From Kutzneria sp. 744 (GTDB taxonomy: Bacteria; Actinomycetota; Actinomycetes; Mycobacteriales; Pseudonocardiaceae), in NCBI RefSeq assembly GCF_000568255.1, contig NZ_KK037166.1, forward strand, positions 2,786,976-2,850,975: a stretch of DNA of 64,000 nucleotides. The letters are read 5' to 3'. The translations under genes and the position numbers were made by a program. Under the pieces are notes generated by a model that saw only the letters and a list, made by a program, of their open reading frames with translations, had not been told where the DNA came from and made no database searches. Below are positions 36,516-44,962 of this stretch, one piece after another. The first letter of the stretch is position 1, and the number at the start of each line of letters is the position of its first letter.

Positions 36516-36750
36516 TGTGGCTTGCCCGCGAGCGCAGCACCTGGAGCTCGGTCACCAGGTCCAGGATGTCGCGGTGCACGTCCGGTCGGGACGTGCGCCG
36601 GAAGGCCGTGCTCTCGCCGTTGAGCCCGCAGAAGGCGCAGTGGTGTTTCTCGCCCCACCAGCACCCGCGGCTGATCTCGAACGCGAGCCGGGGTTCGATC
36701 TCGCCGTCAAGACCTGTCTCGGAGAGCCGCGCGAAGTACGAGTTCCGAAA
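36516..36750 (-). pseudogene. RiPP-type radical SAM protein fragment
   Basis: The frame NSYFARLSETGLDGEIEP, LAFEISRGCWWGEKHHCAFC, then GLNGESTAFRR matches the core of RiPP-maturation radical SAM C-methyltransferases, whose cluster motif is C-WWGxxHHC-xx-CGLNG. Only about 75 codons survive, with no start and no stop of their own. It indicates that a peptide-modification locus once lay here. Confidence 0.65.
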
Positions 36751-36783
36751 GCCACCAATTGGGGAGCGGAAACCCCGTGGCCG

Positions 36784-37014
36784 TCAGCCGGGGATCTCGG
36801 TCGGGCGTCCGCCGGCGCCGTTGTCGAACACGGCGGTGGTGGCGAGCTTGCCGTTGAGGTACAGGGTGACGGGGCTGCCGTCCTCCTTCAGCACCGGCAG
36901 GGCCACCACCACGCCGTCGGTCATCGCCTGCTGAACGGCCCGGTTCACCTCGGCGGCCTGGGCGTCCTCGACGCCCCACGACCGTCCGTCCACAGTCAAC
37001 TGCTTGTCGCTCAT
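36784..37014 (-). CDS. 76-aa protein encoded after the caspase gene
   Basis: This is a 76-aa soluble protein. ATG 37014 follows GGAAAGGGA at good spacing. The sequence MSDKQLTVDGRSWGVEDAQA has an Ala/Val-rich middle and ends GGRPTEIPG. It contains no Cys and no signal peptide. It is the last gene of the minus-strand protease locus, 62 bases downstream of the caspase gene, with the shared CGGTCCGTCAG motif (37059-37069) between them. It could be a partner or substrate of the peptidases; the function is unknown. Confidence 0.65.
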   Translation of the reverse strand: MSDKQLTVDGRSWGVEDAQAAEVNRAVQQAMTDGVVVALPVLKEDGSPVTLYLNGKLATTAVFDNGAGGRPTEIPG

Positions 37015-37058
37015 GCCACTGTCCCTTTCCGACGACGTGAAAGTCCGTTCGTAGTTCC

Positions 37059-37069
37059 CTGACGGACCG
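37059..37069 (-). promoter_or_regulatory. CGGTCCGTCAG motif, copy 1
   Basis: Read on the minus strand, CGGTCCGTCAG ends 44 bases before ATG 37014. The same 11-mer precedes the genes starting at 46697, 54305 and 59709. GTCCGT at 37043-37048 makes a loose inverted repeat with it. It is a candidate operator or sigma-factor -10 region (ECF-type factors favour CGTC). Confidence 0.5.
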
Positions 37070-37076
37070 CGATGCC

Positions 37077-39437
37077 TCACGCCTCGTCTATCAGGAGCCG
37101 GAAGGCGACGCCGCCGGCCTTGACCGCCGTCGAACGGCCTATGCCGAAGTCCTCGGAGTCCAGGAGAACGGACCGGAACAGGCCGACGGTGTCGTGGCAG
37201 ACGCGGGCGAGTTCCCGGCCCGCGCGGTCGATGGGCGCCGCGTCCGTGTGACCGGCGAGGAGGTCGGCGAGCGGAGGTTCGCCGCCGTCCCGCGAGAGCC
37301 ACACAGCGATGTCCAGCCGGTCCCGCACCTCGCCGGCGAACACAACCAGGTCGCTGCCGGGCGACGACAGACGTTCGGTGCGCGCGTGACCGACCTCGCC
37401 ACCGGTGACCGCCATCGTGTCCAGCCTGAAGCCGCCGCCGCGCCGATCGTGCCGCAGTGCCAGGTCGCACAGCCGAACCTGGACCTTCGCCGGTTCGGAC
37501 GACCGTGGCCGCAACAGAATCACACTGGCCGCGGGGCGATCGTCCACATGGAATCGTGCCGTCGAGGCGGGCGGCGGTGCGGTGGGAACCAGCTCGAATT
37601 CCAGTTGCTGCACGGAGAACCGAGACGGCCGCGTGATCGCGACGGGCGCCGCCTCCCGCCGGCCGGCCGCGGCGAGGTCGACCAGTCGGCGCTCCAGCGG
37701 GGACATCAGTTGCCTGGTGCTTCGAACGCCGTCCTGTTCCAACACCGTCACGTCGACCGGCTCCTCGCTGAGCAACACCACAATGGTCTCGGTACGCGGC
37801 CGTTTGCCGACCACGGCGGCCGGCCAGCTGAGCTCCATTCCCGGCAGCGTCCTGGTGTACTTGTCGGCGCCGAAGACATGGTTCGCCCCGCCCTCGATCA
37901 GGACGCCGCTCGGCGACGACGGGTCGAGCACCGTGGTCCGCGCGGACACCCCGATGTCGAGCAGGGAAACGTACACGTCGTCCGGCCCGGCGTTGCCGAC
38001 ATCGACACAGATCTTGTCGCCCGGGTACAGGACCGCGCCCGAACGCGGCAACGGCTGCCGCTGCCCGTCGACGACCCGGGCGAAGGCGATCGTGACGGGC
38101 GTCGTCAACCCCAGTCCGGGCAACTCGGTGAAGCGGCGGAGCTGATGCGCCTGGGCCATGCGCCTGAGGTCGGCCACGATGCTGGGCCCCTCGGTCGCAG
38201 CGGGCCGAGGCCGGCCCATTGGCCCGATGTCGTCCTCGATCGTGACACCGCCCTCGGCGTCGGCCACGACCTTGACCGGTGCGCCGTCGACGATCGTGAG
38301 CTGGGGTATGTCGTTGAGGGCCCGCACGATTCCCGTGAACCGCCCGTCGTTCACGTCGACATGGACGGGTAGCGGCGGCAGGGCGGTGCGCGTCAGGCAC
38401 GCCCGAGCGCCGAGCGGCAGCGCGGTCGTCCCTGAGCGGCTCGTCAACCGGCCCCAGGCCGACTCCGTGCCGACCTTGTCCACGAGCACCGTGCCCAACG
38501 CGGCGGCATCGGCCGGGCCGACCGAATCCAGCGGCACGACAAGCAGTTCGTCGTCGACACGGACCCCGAACAGCCGCGCGCCGCCGATCCGGACCCGATC
38601 ACTCTCGTCCGGGAACACCGGCAGCGTGCCCGCGGCATCGCTCTCGACGGTGGCGAAGACCAGTCGGCGCGCGGGTCCCTCGGCATCGGGACGCTGGCCG
38701 GGCTGGGCGTCGACGACCAACTGCCGAACCCGGTCGATCACCGTCGCCCACGACAGTTCCAGGCCGCTCCGGTGGAGTTCGACCAGGGTCCGTGTCAGCG
38801 CGTCGGTGAGCACACCCATCCGCACGCCGTCCGTGTTGTCCGCCTCGTAGGCCACCTGTTCCGGCGCGCAGGCGACGATCCGCACCGCGTCCGGATTGCT
38901 CGGCGCCTGCCACAGATCCAGCCGCAACCCGGTGCGTGCCAGCATCTCGACGTGCTCGCGGACGACCTCGTGGGCGACCGGCCTCGACATCGACCGCACC
39001 GACACTCCGGGATCACGGGACATGTGCCCGGCGTGGCAGCAGTCGAGCACCACGACCACATTGCGGGTCCGCAGGGTCAGCCGGGCCAGCAGCACCGAGA
39101 GCTCGGCGTCGATGACGGCGCGGAAATCCCCGTCCGAGCTCAGTTCGTAGTCGGTCGGGACGAGGAACTGGATGTCCCGCTCGGCCGGCCGGTCGTCAGG
39201 CCTGAGCGCGTAGCCGCCGTGTCCGCTGTAGTACAGGACGATCGCGTCGCCGGCGCCCGCCCCCGCGATCAGGCGTTCGTACGCGTCGAGAATGCCCGCC
39301 CGGCTGGCGTTCTCGCTCTCACACCGCACGGTGGCGAACCCCCAGAGGCCGAGCGCGGCCTCCATGGCGGTCACGTCGTTGCCGACACCGCCGAGCTCCC
39401 CGGTCTGCGAGCCGATGAGCAATGCCTTGCGCGCCAT
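37077..39437 (-). CDS. caspase-family (C14) peptidase with large C-terminal region
   Basis: This is a 786-aa protein. Residues 1-250 are a caspase-like peptidase: ALLIGSQTGELGGVGNDVTA, the catalytic His in LYYSGHGG (His 73), and the catalytic Cys in VVLDCCHAG (Cys 134), followed by RIVACAPEQVAYE. Residues about 250-786 are beta-rich and unrecognised, including a TPRLPRSG-like stretch and FRLLIDEA at the end; the C-terminus shows the DLxLRHDRRGGGF pattern of a TerD-like fold (weak). GGAGGGGG precedes ATG 39437. Metacaspase-type enzymes cleave after Arg/Lys and often execute regulated cell death. It is 111 bases from the LuxR gene upstream. Confidence 0.85.
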   Translation of the reverse strand: MARKALLIGSQTGELGGVGNDVTAMEAALGLWGFATVRCESENASRAGILDAYERLIAGAGAGDAIVLYYSGHGGYALRPDDRPAERDIQFLVPTDYELSSDGDFRAVIDAELSVLLARLTLRTRNVVVVLDCCHAGHMSRDPGVSVRSMSRPVAHEVVREHVEMLARTGLRLDLWQAPSNPDAVRIVACAPEQVAYEADNTDGVRMGVLTDALTRTLVELHRSGLELSWATVIDRVRQLVVDAQPGQRPDAEGPARRLVFATVESDAAGTLPVFPDESDRVRIGGARLFGVRVDDELLVVPLDSVGPADAAALGTVLVDKVGTESAWGRLTSRSGTTALPLGARACLTRTALPPLPVHVDVNDGRFTGIVRALNDIPQLTIVDGAPVKVVADAEGGVTIEDDIGPMGRPRPAATEGPSIVADLRRMAQAHQLRRFTELPGLGLTTPVTIAFARVVDGQRQPLPRSGAVLYPGDKICVDVGNAGPDDVYVSLLDIGVSARTTVLDPSSPSGVLIEGGANHVFGADKYTRTLPGMELSWPAAVVGKRPRTETIVVLLSEEPVDVTVLEQDGVRSTRQLMSPLERRLVDLAAAGRREAAPVAITRPSRFSVQQLEFELVPTAPPPASTARFHVDDRPAASVILLRPRSSEPAKVQVRLCDLALRHDRRGGGFRLDTMAVTGGEVGHARTERLSSPGSDLVVFAGEVRDRLDIAVWLSRDGGEPPLADLLAGHTDAAPIDRAGRELARVCHDTVGLFRSVLLDSEDFGIGRSTAVKAGGVAFRLLIDEA

Positions 39438-39548
39438 AGCCCCCTCCATCACCAGAGCAGTTCCGTTCGAGGCTAGGCCCGAGAATGTGAGGCTGTCACG
39501 GGGCTCTCCTTACGTACATGGACGTATTGCCGACACCGCGGGAGGCTG

Positions 39549-42446
39549 CTATTCCTGTTCCGGCAGGCCCATCTCACGGGCCTTGGCCGCCGCCTGCACG
39601 GCGCTGGTAACGCCGAGCTTGCGGTAAGCGTTGTGCAGGTGCACGTTCACCGTGGATTTCGCGATCACGAGCTCACGGGCGATGTCCTCCGCCCTCAGGC
39701 CCCTCGCGAGCCCAGCCAGCACGTTCCATTGCGCCGATGTCAGGCCGTGGGGGTGCTTCTCCTTGGGAGGGGACGACTTGCGCGGCAGACGAAGCCGTCC
39801 CGTCTCCCGAACGAGCAGAGCGCGCAGCGGCTCGGCGCCGAGCTCGACCACGATCGACTCGGCTGCGCCGGCCAGGGTCGCGGCACTGGCGCGATCTCCT
39901 TCCCGCGCTGTCGCCAAAGCCTGACGCACCAACGCATATGCCCGCGGGTGGGGCCGCTGCAGCGACTGCCAGGCCTTCTCGATCTCGCCCCAGGCCGCCG
40001 CGGTGTCGGCGCCGAGAGATCTCGCTTGCTCGCTCTCGCACAGCATGACGAGCACGTCCGTGACCTCGTCCTCGCCGGCTTCAACGGACCGCACAGGCGC
40101 CGCAAGGGCAACCGCCGCCGCGAACCAGTCGACGCCGTCCCGTGCACCGCTGGTGATCTGGTCCGCGACGATCCGCAGGCCGAGCGCGCACAACTGTGCC
40201 ATCTCCTGACGGTCTTCGCCCCGCGTCACGGCTTCGATGCCCGACCGAACCCTGGCCAACGCGTCGGCGGCGTCGCCCCGCGCGACGGCCAGCTCGGCGA
40301 GGCAGCGGTGCAGCGGCCCGACGAAACGCGGCTGGTTCTCGGGATAGTCGCGCAGGCCGGCGAGCAGCGTGGCCGCGTCGTCATGCCGGCCGTGGGCGAC
40401 GTCCAGCTCGGCCTTGGTGAGGCGCTGGAAGACTTCGTCCGACGAGGGCCGCCGCCCGGGAATGCCCTCCAGCAACGCGTCCGCCTCGTCCCACCGGCCG
40501 ACGGCGAACAGCAGCGCGGCGGCATTGTTGGCCAGCAGGGCGGCATTGCGGTTGTCGGCAAGGCCGAGCTCGTCGGCCTTGCCCAGTCCTTCAAGGAAGA
40601 CGTCGACCGCCTCGGTCAGGCGGTTCGCCCGTTCCAGGCCCACGCCCAGCGCCGCGTAGGTGCGCAGCATGTCCTCCAGATGATCCGCCTCCCGCGCGAT
40701 CGCGAGCGCGGCGCGCAGGCCCTCGACACCGGCGTCGTAGTCGCCGAGGTGGACCAGCGCCAGACCTTCGCTGTTGCGGGCACGCGCCAGCTCCGGCAGG
40801 GCGCCTGCCCGCTCCGCCTGCTCGATCGCCGTCCTCGCCAGGGGCAGGGCGTCGCTGTACCGGCCGCTCTTGATCTCCGCCGTGGCCAGCGCGGCGTAGA
40901 CCCGCGAGCCGACCGCTCCCGGCGGGCCGTCGCCGAGCATCCGCCGCGCCCGGCGGTACGACTCCACGGAGTCCACCATCGCGCCGGCCTCCCACTGATA
41001 GCTGCCAAGGCGTTCGTACAGCTCGCCGATCACCGCCGGCTCCGCTGCGCCAACCGCGTCGATGGCCTCCTCCGACCACGCCAACGCCTGCCGGACGTGT
41101 CCGGCCCACCGCGCAGCGTCGGCCGCCATCCGCAGCACGTCCACCCGGCGCGCCCCCGAGATCGCCTCGGCGTCGGGCAGCTGGTCCCACAGGTCCAGCG
41201 TCCGCCGGAACTGCGCGAGCGCCTCCCGGAACGCCCTCATCCGCACCGCGAGTTCGCCCGCGGCGATCGATGTGCGCAGCGCCTCGGGAAACCGCTCGGC
41301 GGCGTACCAGTGGTACGCCAATTCCGGCAACAGCCGGCGATTCGCGGCCACGCCCTCCTCCAGCACCGCGGCCAACGCGGCGTGCAGGTTCCGGCGGGCG
41401 CGCTTCGGCACGGTGCGGTAGGCGGTCTCGCGAAGCAGCGCGTGGTGGAACGTGTAGGTCTCCTCATCGGGATCCTCGACGAGAATTCGCTTCGCCAGAC
41501 ACTCCCCCAACGCGGCGTCCATCGCGGGTTCGTCAAGACCGACCACCCGCGACAACAGCGCGTCGCTGACCCGCCGCCCCACGACGGCGGCGATCCGCAC
41601 CACTTTGTCCGCGTCGGCACTCAGCTCCGCGAGCCGCGTCGACATCAGGTCGTCGATCGACCGTGGCACCGGCGGCGTCCGGCCGGTGTGGTTGTCCGCG
41701 AGCACCAACTGCTCGGTGAAGTACGGATTTCCCTCCGACAGGTCGAAGTAGCGATCCACCTCGGCCATACTGACGTCGCTGTCGGTCAGCGCGCACAGGA
41801 AGGACCGCAGCTCCTGCCGGTTGAAGGGGCGCAGGGTGAATCGGTGCACGCGCCGGACGAACTGCGGATCCGCCAGTCTCAGGCGCAGCGGGTGCCGCAG
41901 CTCCAGCCCGGAACGGTAGCTGCACAGCAACATCACCCGCTGATCGACCGTCTGCTGCACGAGGTGGGCGATCAGATCCAGCGTCGAGTCGTCCGCCCAG
42001 TGCACGTCCTCGAAGATCAGCACGAACGGCTGCTGTTCGCCGATGTGGCTCAGGAGTCGCGACACCGCGCCGAAAACCCGCAGCTGGCTGCCCTCGGCCA
42101 TGGCCGGCTGCGCGCCGACGGTGAAGTCCGCGATGAGCCCGGCGAGCTCCGTCCACGCGGGACCGGCCAGTTGGCGGGCGCCGGCCGATCCCTTCTCCCG
42201 GACCAGTTGGCGCAGCGCCTCGACCAACGGGCCGTAGGGAATCGCCCCACCGATCAGCTCGATACAGCTGCCCATCAGCACGAATGCGCCGCTGTCCCTG
42301 GCGATCCGCGCGAACTCGCGCACCACTGCCGTCTTGCCCAGTCCGGCGTCGCCGTCGAGCATGACGGCGGCCGGCGTGCGGTCCGCGGTTCGGGCGAGAA
42401 GATCGGTGAGGGCTCGGATCTGTTCCCCACGACCGATAATGGCCAT
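39549..42446 (-). CDS. large LuxR-family ATP-binding regulator (LAL type)
   Basis: This is a 965-aa STAND regulator. The N-terminal ATPase has Walker A GDAGLGKT (residues 32-39) and Walker B LIFEDVHWAD. The middle, about 370-850, is TPR-like helical repeats (GDYDAGVEGLRAALAIAREA, FPEALRTSIAAGELA). The C-terminus (about 900-960) is a LuxR helix-turn-helix, LTSAQWNVLAGLARGLRAED and KSTVNVHLHNAYRKLGV. Such proteins activate transcription when ligand or partner binds the repeats. It lies between the helical-repeat/CHAT genes and the caspase gene, so it is the likely local regulator. Confidence 0.9.
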   Translation of the reverse strand: MAIIGRGEQIRALTDLLARTADRTPAAVMLDGDAGLGKTAVVREFARIARDSGAFVLMGSCIELIGGAIPYGPLVEALRQLVREKGSAGARQLAGPAWTELAGLIADFTVGAQPAMAEGSQLRVFGAVSRLLSHIGEQQPFVLIFEDVHWADDSTLDLIAHLVQQTVDQRVMLLCSYRSGLELRHPLRLRLADPQFVRRVHRFTLRPFNRQELRSFLCALTDSDVSMAEVDRYFDLSEGNPYFTEQLVLADNHTGRTPPVPRSIDDLMSTRLAELSADADKVVRIAAVVGRRVSDALLSRVVGLDEPAMDAALGECLAKRILVEDPDEETYTFHHALLRETAYRTVPKRARRNLHAALAAVLEEGVAANRRLLPELAYHWYAAERFPEALRTSIAAGELAVRMRAFREALAQFRRTLDLWDQLPDAEAISGARRVDVLRMAADAARWAGHVRQALAWSEEAIDAVGAAEPAVIGELYERLGSYQWEAGAMVDSVESYRRARRMLGDGPPGAVGSRVYAALATAEIKSGRYSDALPLARTAIEQAERAGALPELARARNSEGLALVHLGDYDAGVEGLRAALAIAREADHLEDMLRTYAALGVGLERANRLTEAVDVFLEGLGKADELGLADNRNAALLANNAAALLFAVGRWDEADALLEGIPGRRPSSDEVFQRLTKAELDVAHGRHDDAATLLAGLRDYPENQPRFVGPLHRCLAELAVARGDAADALARVRSGIEAVTRGEDRQEMAQLCALGLRIVADQITSGARDGVDWFAAAVALAAPVRSVEAGEDEVTDVLVMLCESEQARSLGADTAAAWGEIEKAWQSLQRPHPRAYALVRQALATAREGDRASAATLAGAAESIVVELGAEPLRALLVRETGRLRLPRKSSPPKEKHPHGLTSAQWNVLAGLARGLRAEDIARELVIAKSTVNVHLHNAYRKLGVTSAVQAAAKAREMGLPEQE

Positions 42447-42501
42447 GCCCCCATCATCGACCCCGGGCCGCCCGCCGTTAGGGGACAGCGGCGCGAATCC
42501 C

Positions 42502-43959
42502 TCATTCGGACCTGTGTCCGGCGCGGACAGCGGGCAGCCAAGGGATTTCCGCCGGCGCGGCGTCGACGGCGCGGGCCAGCTCGGCCATCGACCACGCCGC
42601 GCGGCACAGGCACCGGAGCAGGTGCAAACCTTCTCGTGTCAAGGGATCCCCGTCCGCCAGATGCAACGCGAGCACGGCGTCGATCCGGCCGGCGAACCCC
42701 GCGGCGACGTCGCCCTCCAGGCCACCGAGCGGCTGCTCCGGGTCGAGGAATGCGCCCAGGGTGGACATGATCGTGGACGCGGCCGCGTGATCGGGCGGCA
42801 CCGTACGCGCCGCCGTCAGCAACATGTCCAGCGCCTCGCGCAGGTCGACCGGATCCTCGGCGAGGGTGCCTCGTAGACGCAGTGCGACCGCGAGCAGGAG
42901 GCCGTCGACGGCGGCGTCGGCCGGCTCCGATCCGTCGAGTTCGACCAGCGTGCTGGCCATCGCCACCAGATTGTCGACCGTATCGCCCGGGAGTTCGTCC
43001 TCGCCGTGGGCCAGCAGCGCCGCCGCATTCTCCCAGACCGGCGCGCCGGGCAGGGTGAGCGGCAGTGCCGCGTGCAGGTCCGCACGAAGGCCGGCGGCGG
43101 TGGGCTGTTCCGGAGCGATCTCGATCCGGCGTTGCGGCACCACTTCCGGCTCAACGACCACGTCGGTCTGCTCGACCACGGCGACCGGACGATCGATCTG
43201 GGCCGCCCGCGCGATCCCGCCCGGATCGCTGAAGTCGAACAGGTCGCTGAGCCAGTTCATGCCGTACCCCGGCCTCATCTGTGTGCTCAGTTTCTCCTGC
43301 AGCGCCTGGATCCTGCCGATCCCCGCCATCATGTTCGACATGTTCATCCGGCTCGCGCCGGTGCCCAGCATCGTGCGCAGGGCCTCGCTCAGCTCCAACG
43401 CCACGGCGGCGGCCTGGGCGATGTCGTCGTTCATGGACGGTCCGGTCGTCACCTCGCGCAGCAGCACCACGCCGCGCTCGATGTCGCTGTCGTCGATGGC
43501 CGCTGCCGCGCCGTGCACGAAGCGCGACGCGAGGACCGCCGGATCCCGCAGTGCCATCAACGTCTTCATCACGTACAGAAAGCCCAGCATCACCTTGCCC
43601 ATGGGCACAGCCGTCCTGGGCAGGATCGGTGAGGCCAGGCCCTCCTCGAATCGGGTGACCGCGATGACCCGATCGCGTTCCTCGCCGAGCAGCGTGAACC
43701 GCCAGTTCACCAACAGGCCGGCCAGGAAGGAGAGGTAGCCGCGCGAGGCGTCGTCCTCCGGGAGCCACCGGTGCGACTCCGTGATCGCGTCGATCGCACC
43801 GCCGAGGTCGGCCAGCCCGGTGGGCGCGGCCGGCCCGTCGCGCATGAACTTCTGGGCCAGCGCCGATCCGAGCCTGCTGAGCGGCGCCGCCCGCGCCGGC
43901 CCTTCCAGGTCGGCCAGCTCGGCCCGGGCCTGCGCGATTACTTCGTCGAACGTGGACAC
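42502..43959 (-). CDS. helical repeat protein of the CHAT locus, unknown function
   Basis: This is a 485-aa soluble protein. GTG 43959 is chosen for AAGGAAGG five bases upstream; an in-frame start at 44007 is poorer. It is Ala/Leu-rich and helical throughout, with TPR-like segments (LPEDDASRGYLSFLAGLLVN, FEEGLASPILPRTAVPMGK) and a low-complexity linker near residues 265-300. Its first part resembles the N-terminal portion of the CHAT-partner protein at 46697, so both may descend from one TPR-CHAT architecture. No catalytic motif is present. The gene ends 55 bases before the LuxR gene. Confidence 0.6.
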   Translation of the reverse strand: MSTFDEVIAQARAELADLEGPARAAPLSRLGSALAQKFMRDGPAAPTGLADLGGAIDAITESHRWLPEDDASRGYLSFLAGLLVNWRFTLLGEERDRVIAVTRFEEGLASPILPRTAVPMGKVMLGFLYVMKTLMALRDPAVLASRFVHGAAAAIDDSDIERGVVLLREVTTGPSMNDDIAQAAAVALELSEALRTMLGTGASRMNMSNMMAGIGRIQALQEKLSTQMRPGYGMNWLSDLFDFSDPGGIARAAQIDRPVAVVEQTDVVVEPEVVPQRRIEIAPEQPTAAGLRADLHAALPLTLPGAPVWENAAALLAHGEDELPGDTVDNLVAMASTLVELDGSEPADAAVDGLLLAVALRLRGTLAEDPVDLREALDMLLTAARTVPPDHAAASTIMSTLGAFLDPEQPLGGLEGDVAAGFAGRIDAVLALHLADGDPLTREGLHLLRCLCRAAWSMAELARAVDAAPAEIPWLPAVRAGHRSE

Positions 43960-43987
43960 TTGCCTTCCTTTCACGCCCCGGTCGGGC

Positions 43988-44962
43988 TCACTGTCCATAG
44001 TGGACAAACCCCGCCCATGACAAGACCTGGGCGTTGCGCTCGTCCGCCGACTGGGCCCTGAGTTCCTCGGGCATGCACTCGGGGTGCCGCCGATTCGGGT
44101 CGAGCATCCACATCTGCGCCTCGCGCAGGGCCTCGCGCGGCCGCATTCCCCGTTCCCGCAGGAAGTAGTGGAACAGGAACATCAGCGAGGACGTCGCCGA
44201 GTCGGGGACGGCCCACTGCGTCGACAGCACCGACCGCGCGCCGCCGGCCAGGAACGCCGTGCCCAGGCTGTAAGCTTCGTCGTAGCCGTGGATCGAGCGG
44301 TTCGTGTGGCACGCGGCCATGACCACCAGGCCGATGCGGCGCTGCGGGGCGTCGGACATCAGCGCGATGATCTCGTCGGCGGCCAGTGCGCCGGAATCGG
44401 CGGCTCCCGGTTCGTTCGGCGCCAGCAGCAGTTCGGCGCGAACGTTCTTGTCCTTGTCGTCGAACACGCCGTGGCACGCGAGGTGCAGCATGGTCCCGGC
44501 GAACGAGCTCGGGTCGGTCAGCCACGCGCGCACCTGCGCGGCCGTGCCCCGACCGGAGTGGCTGGGTTTCCCGTCCAGCCGCCGGCCGACATAGCGCGCC
44601 GGTCGGTAGAACGTCCGGCGGATCGCGTGCGCCTCGGCCCGGGCCGCCGGCAGTGATGCCGCGGCCCCTTCGGTGTCGGGGTCGCCGACAACCAGTCCCG
44701 TCGACGACAGGGCCACCGGCGACTTGGCCGCGTTCTCGCAGAACAGCCGGGCCGACACGGCATGGCTGAACGACGCGAGCTGCACCGCGTACGTGCCGTC
44801 ACCGCGCCGGGCGGCCTGCCACGGGACCCGCGCGAGGTCGCCCATCGGAACGAGGACGATGCGCCGAAACCCGGCCTCCCCGCCCCCCTCGTTCGGGCGA
44901 AGTAGCTCTCCATCCAGGGGGCCGATCGCCGCGCGCCCGGCCCAGTCGCACAGGCTGTTCAC
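43988..44962 (-). CDS. CHAT-domain peptidase (separate reading frame)
   Basis: These 324 residues form most of a CHAT (caspase HetF-associated TPR) peptidase domain: RRIVLVPMGDLARVPWQAAR, LVVGDPDTEGAAASLPAARA, the catalytic His in MLHLACHGVFD (His 164), and Cys in VVMAACHTNRS (Cys 218), then AFLAGGARSVLSTQW. GTG 44962 overlaps the stop of the upstream frame in a GTGA arrangement, so it could be a coupled gene. However, the beginning of the CHAT fold lies in the preceding frame, so one polypeptide divided by frameshift is equally likely. CHAT peptidases execute cleavage in conflict systems such as TPR-CHAT with type III-E CRISPR. Confidence 0.82.
   Translation of the reverse strand: MNSLCDWAGRAAIGPLDGELLRPNEGGGEAGFRRIVLVPMGDLARVPWQAARRGDGTYAVQLASFSHAVSARLFCENAAKSPVALSSTGLVVGDPDTEGAAASLPAARAEAHAIRRTFYRPARYVGRRLDGKPSHSGRGTAAQVRAWLTDPSSFAGTMLHLACHGVFDDKDKNVRAELLLAPNEPGAADSGALAADEIIALMSDAPQRRIGLVVMAACHTNRSIHGYDEAYSLGTAFLAGGARSVLSTQWAVPDSATSSLMFLFHYFLRERGMRPREALREAQMWMLDPNRRHPECMPEELRAQSADERNAQVLSWAGFVHYGQ

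Noticed and set aside
36516-36750. Intact RiPP biosynthesis gene cluster with the 76-aa gene as precursor
   Set aside because: The radical SAM piece is a fragment, the 76-aa protein has no leader/core arrangement, and it is controlled with the protease locus.
39633-42770. A 1045-codon plus-strand open frame
   Set aside because: It is antisense to the LuxR-type regulator, whose Walker and HTH motifs establish the minus strand as coding.
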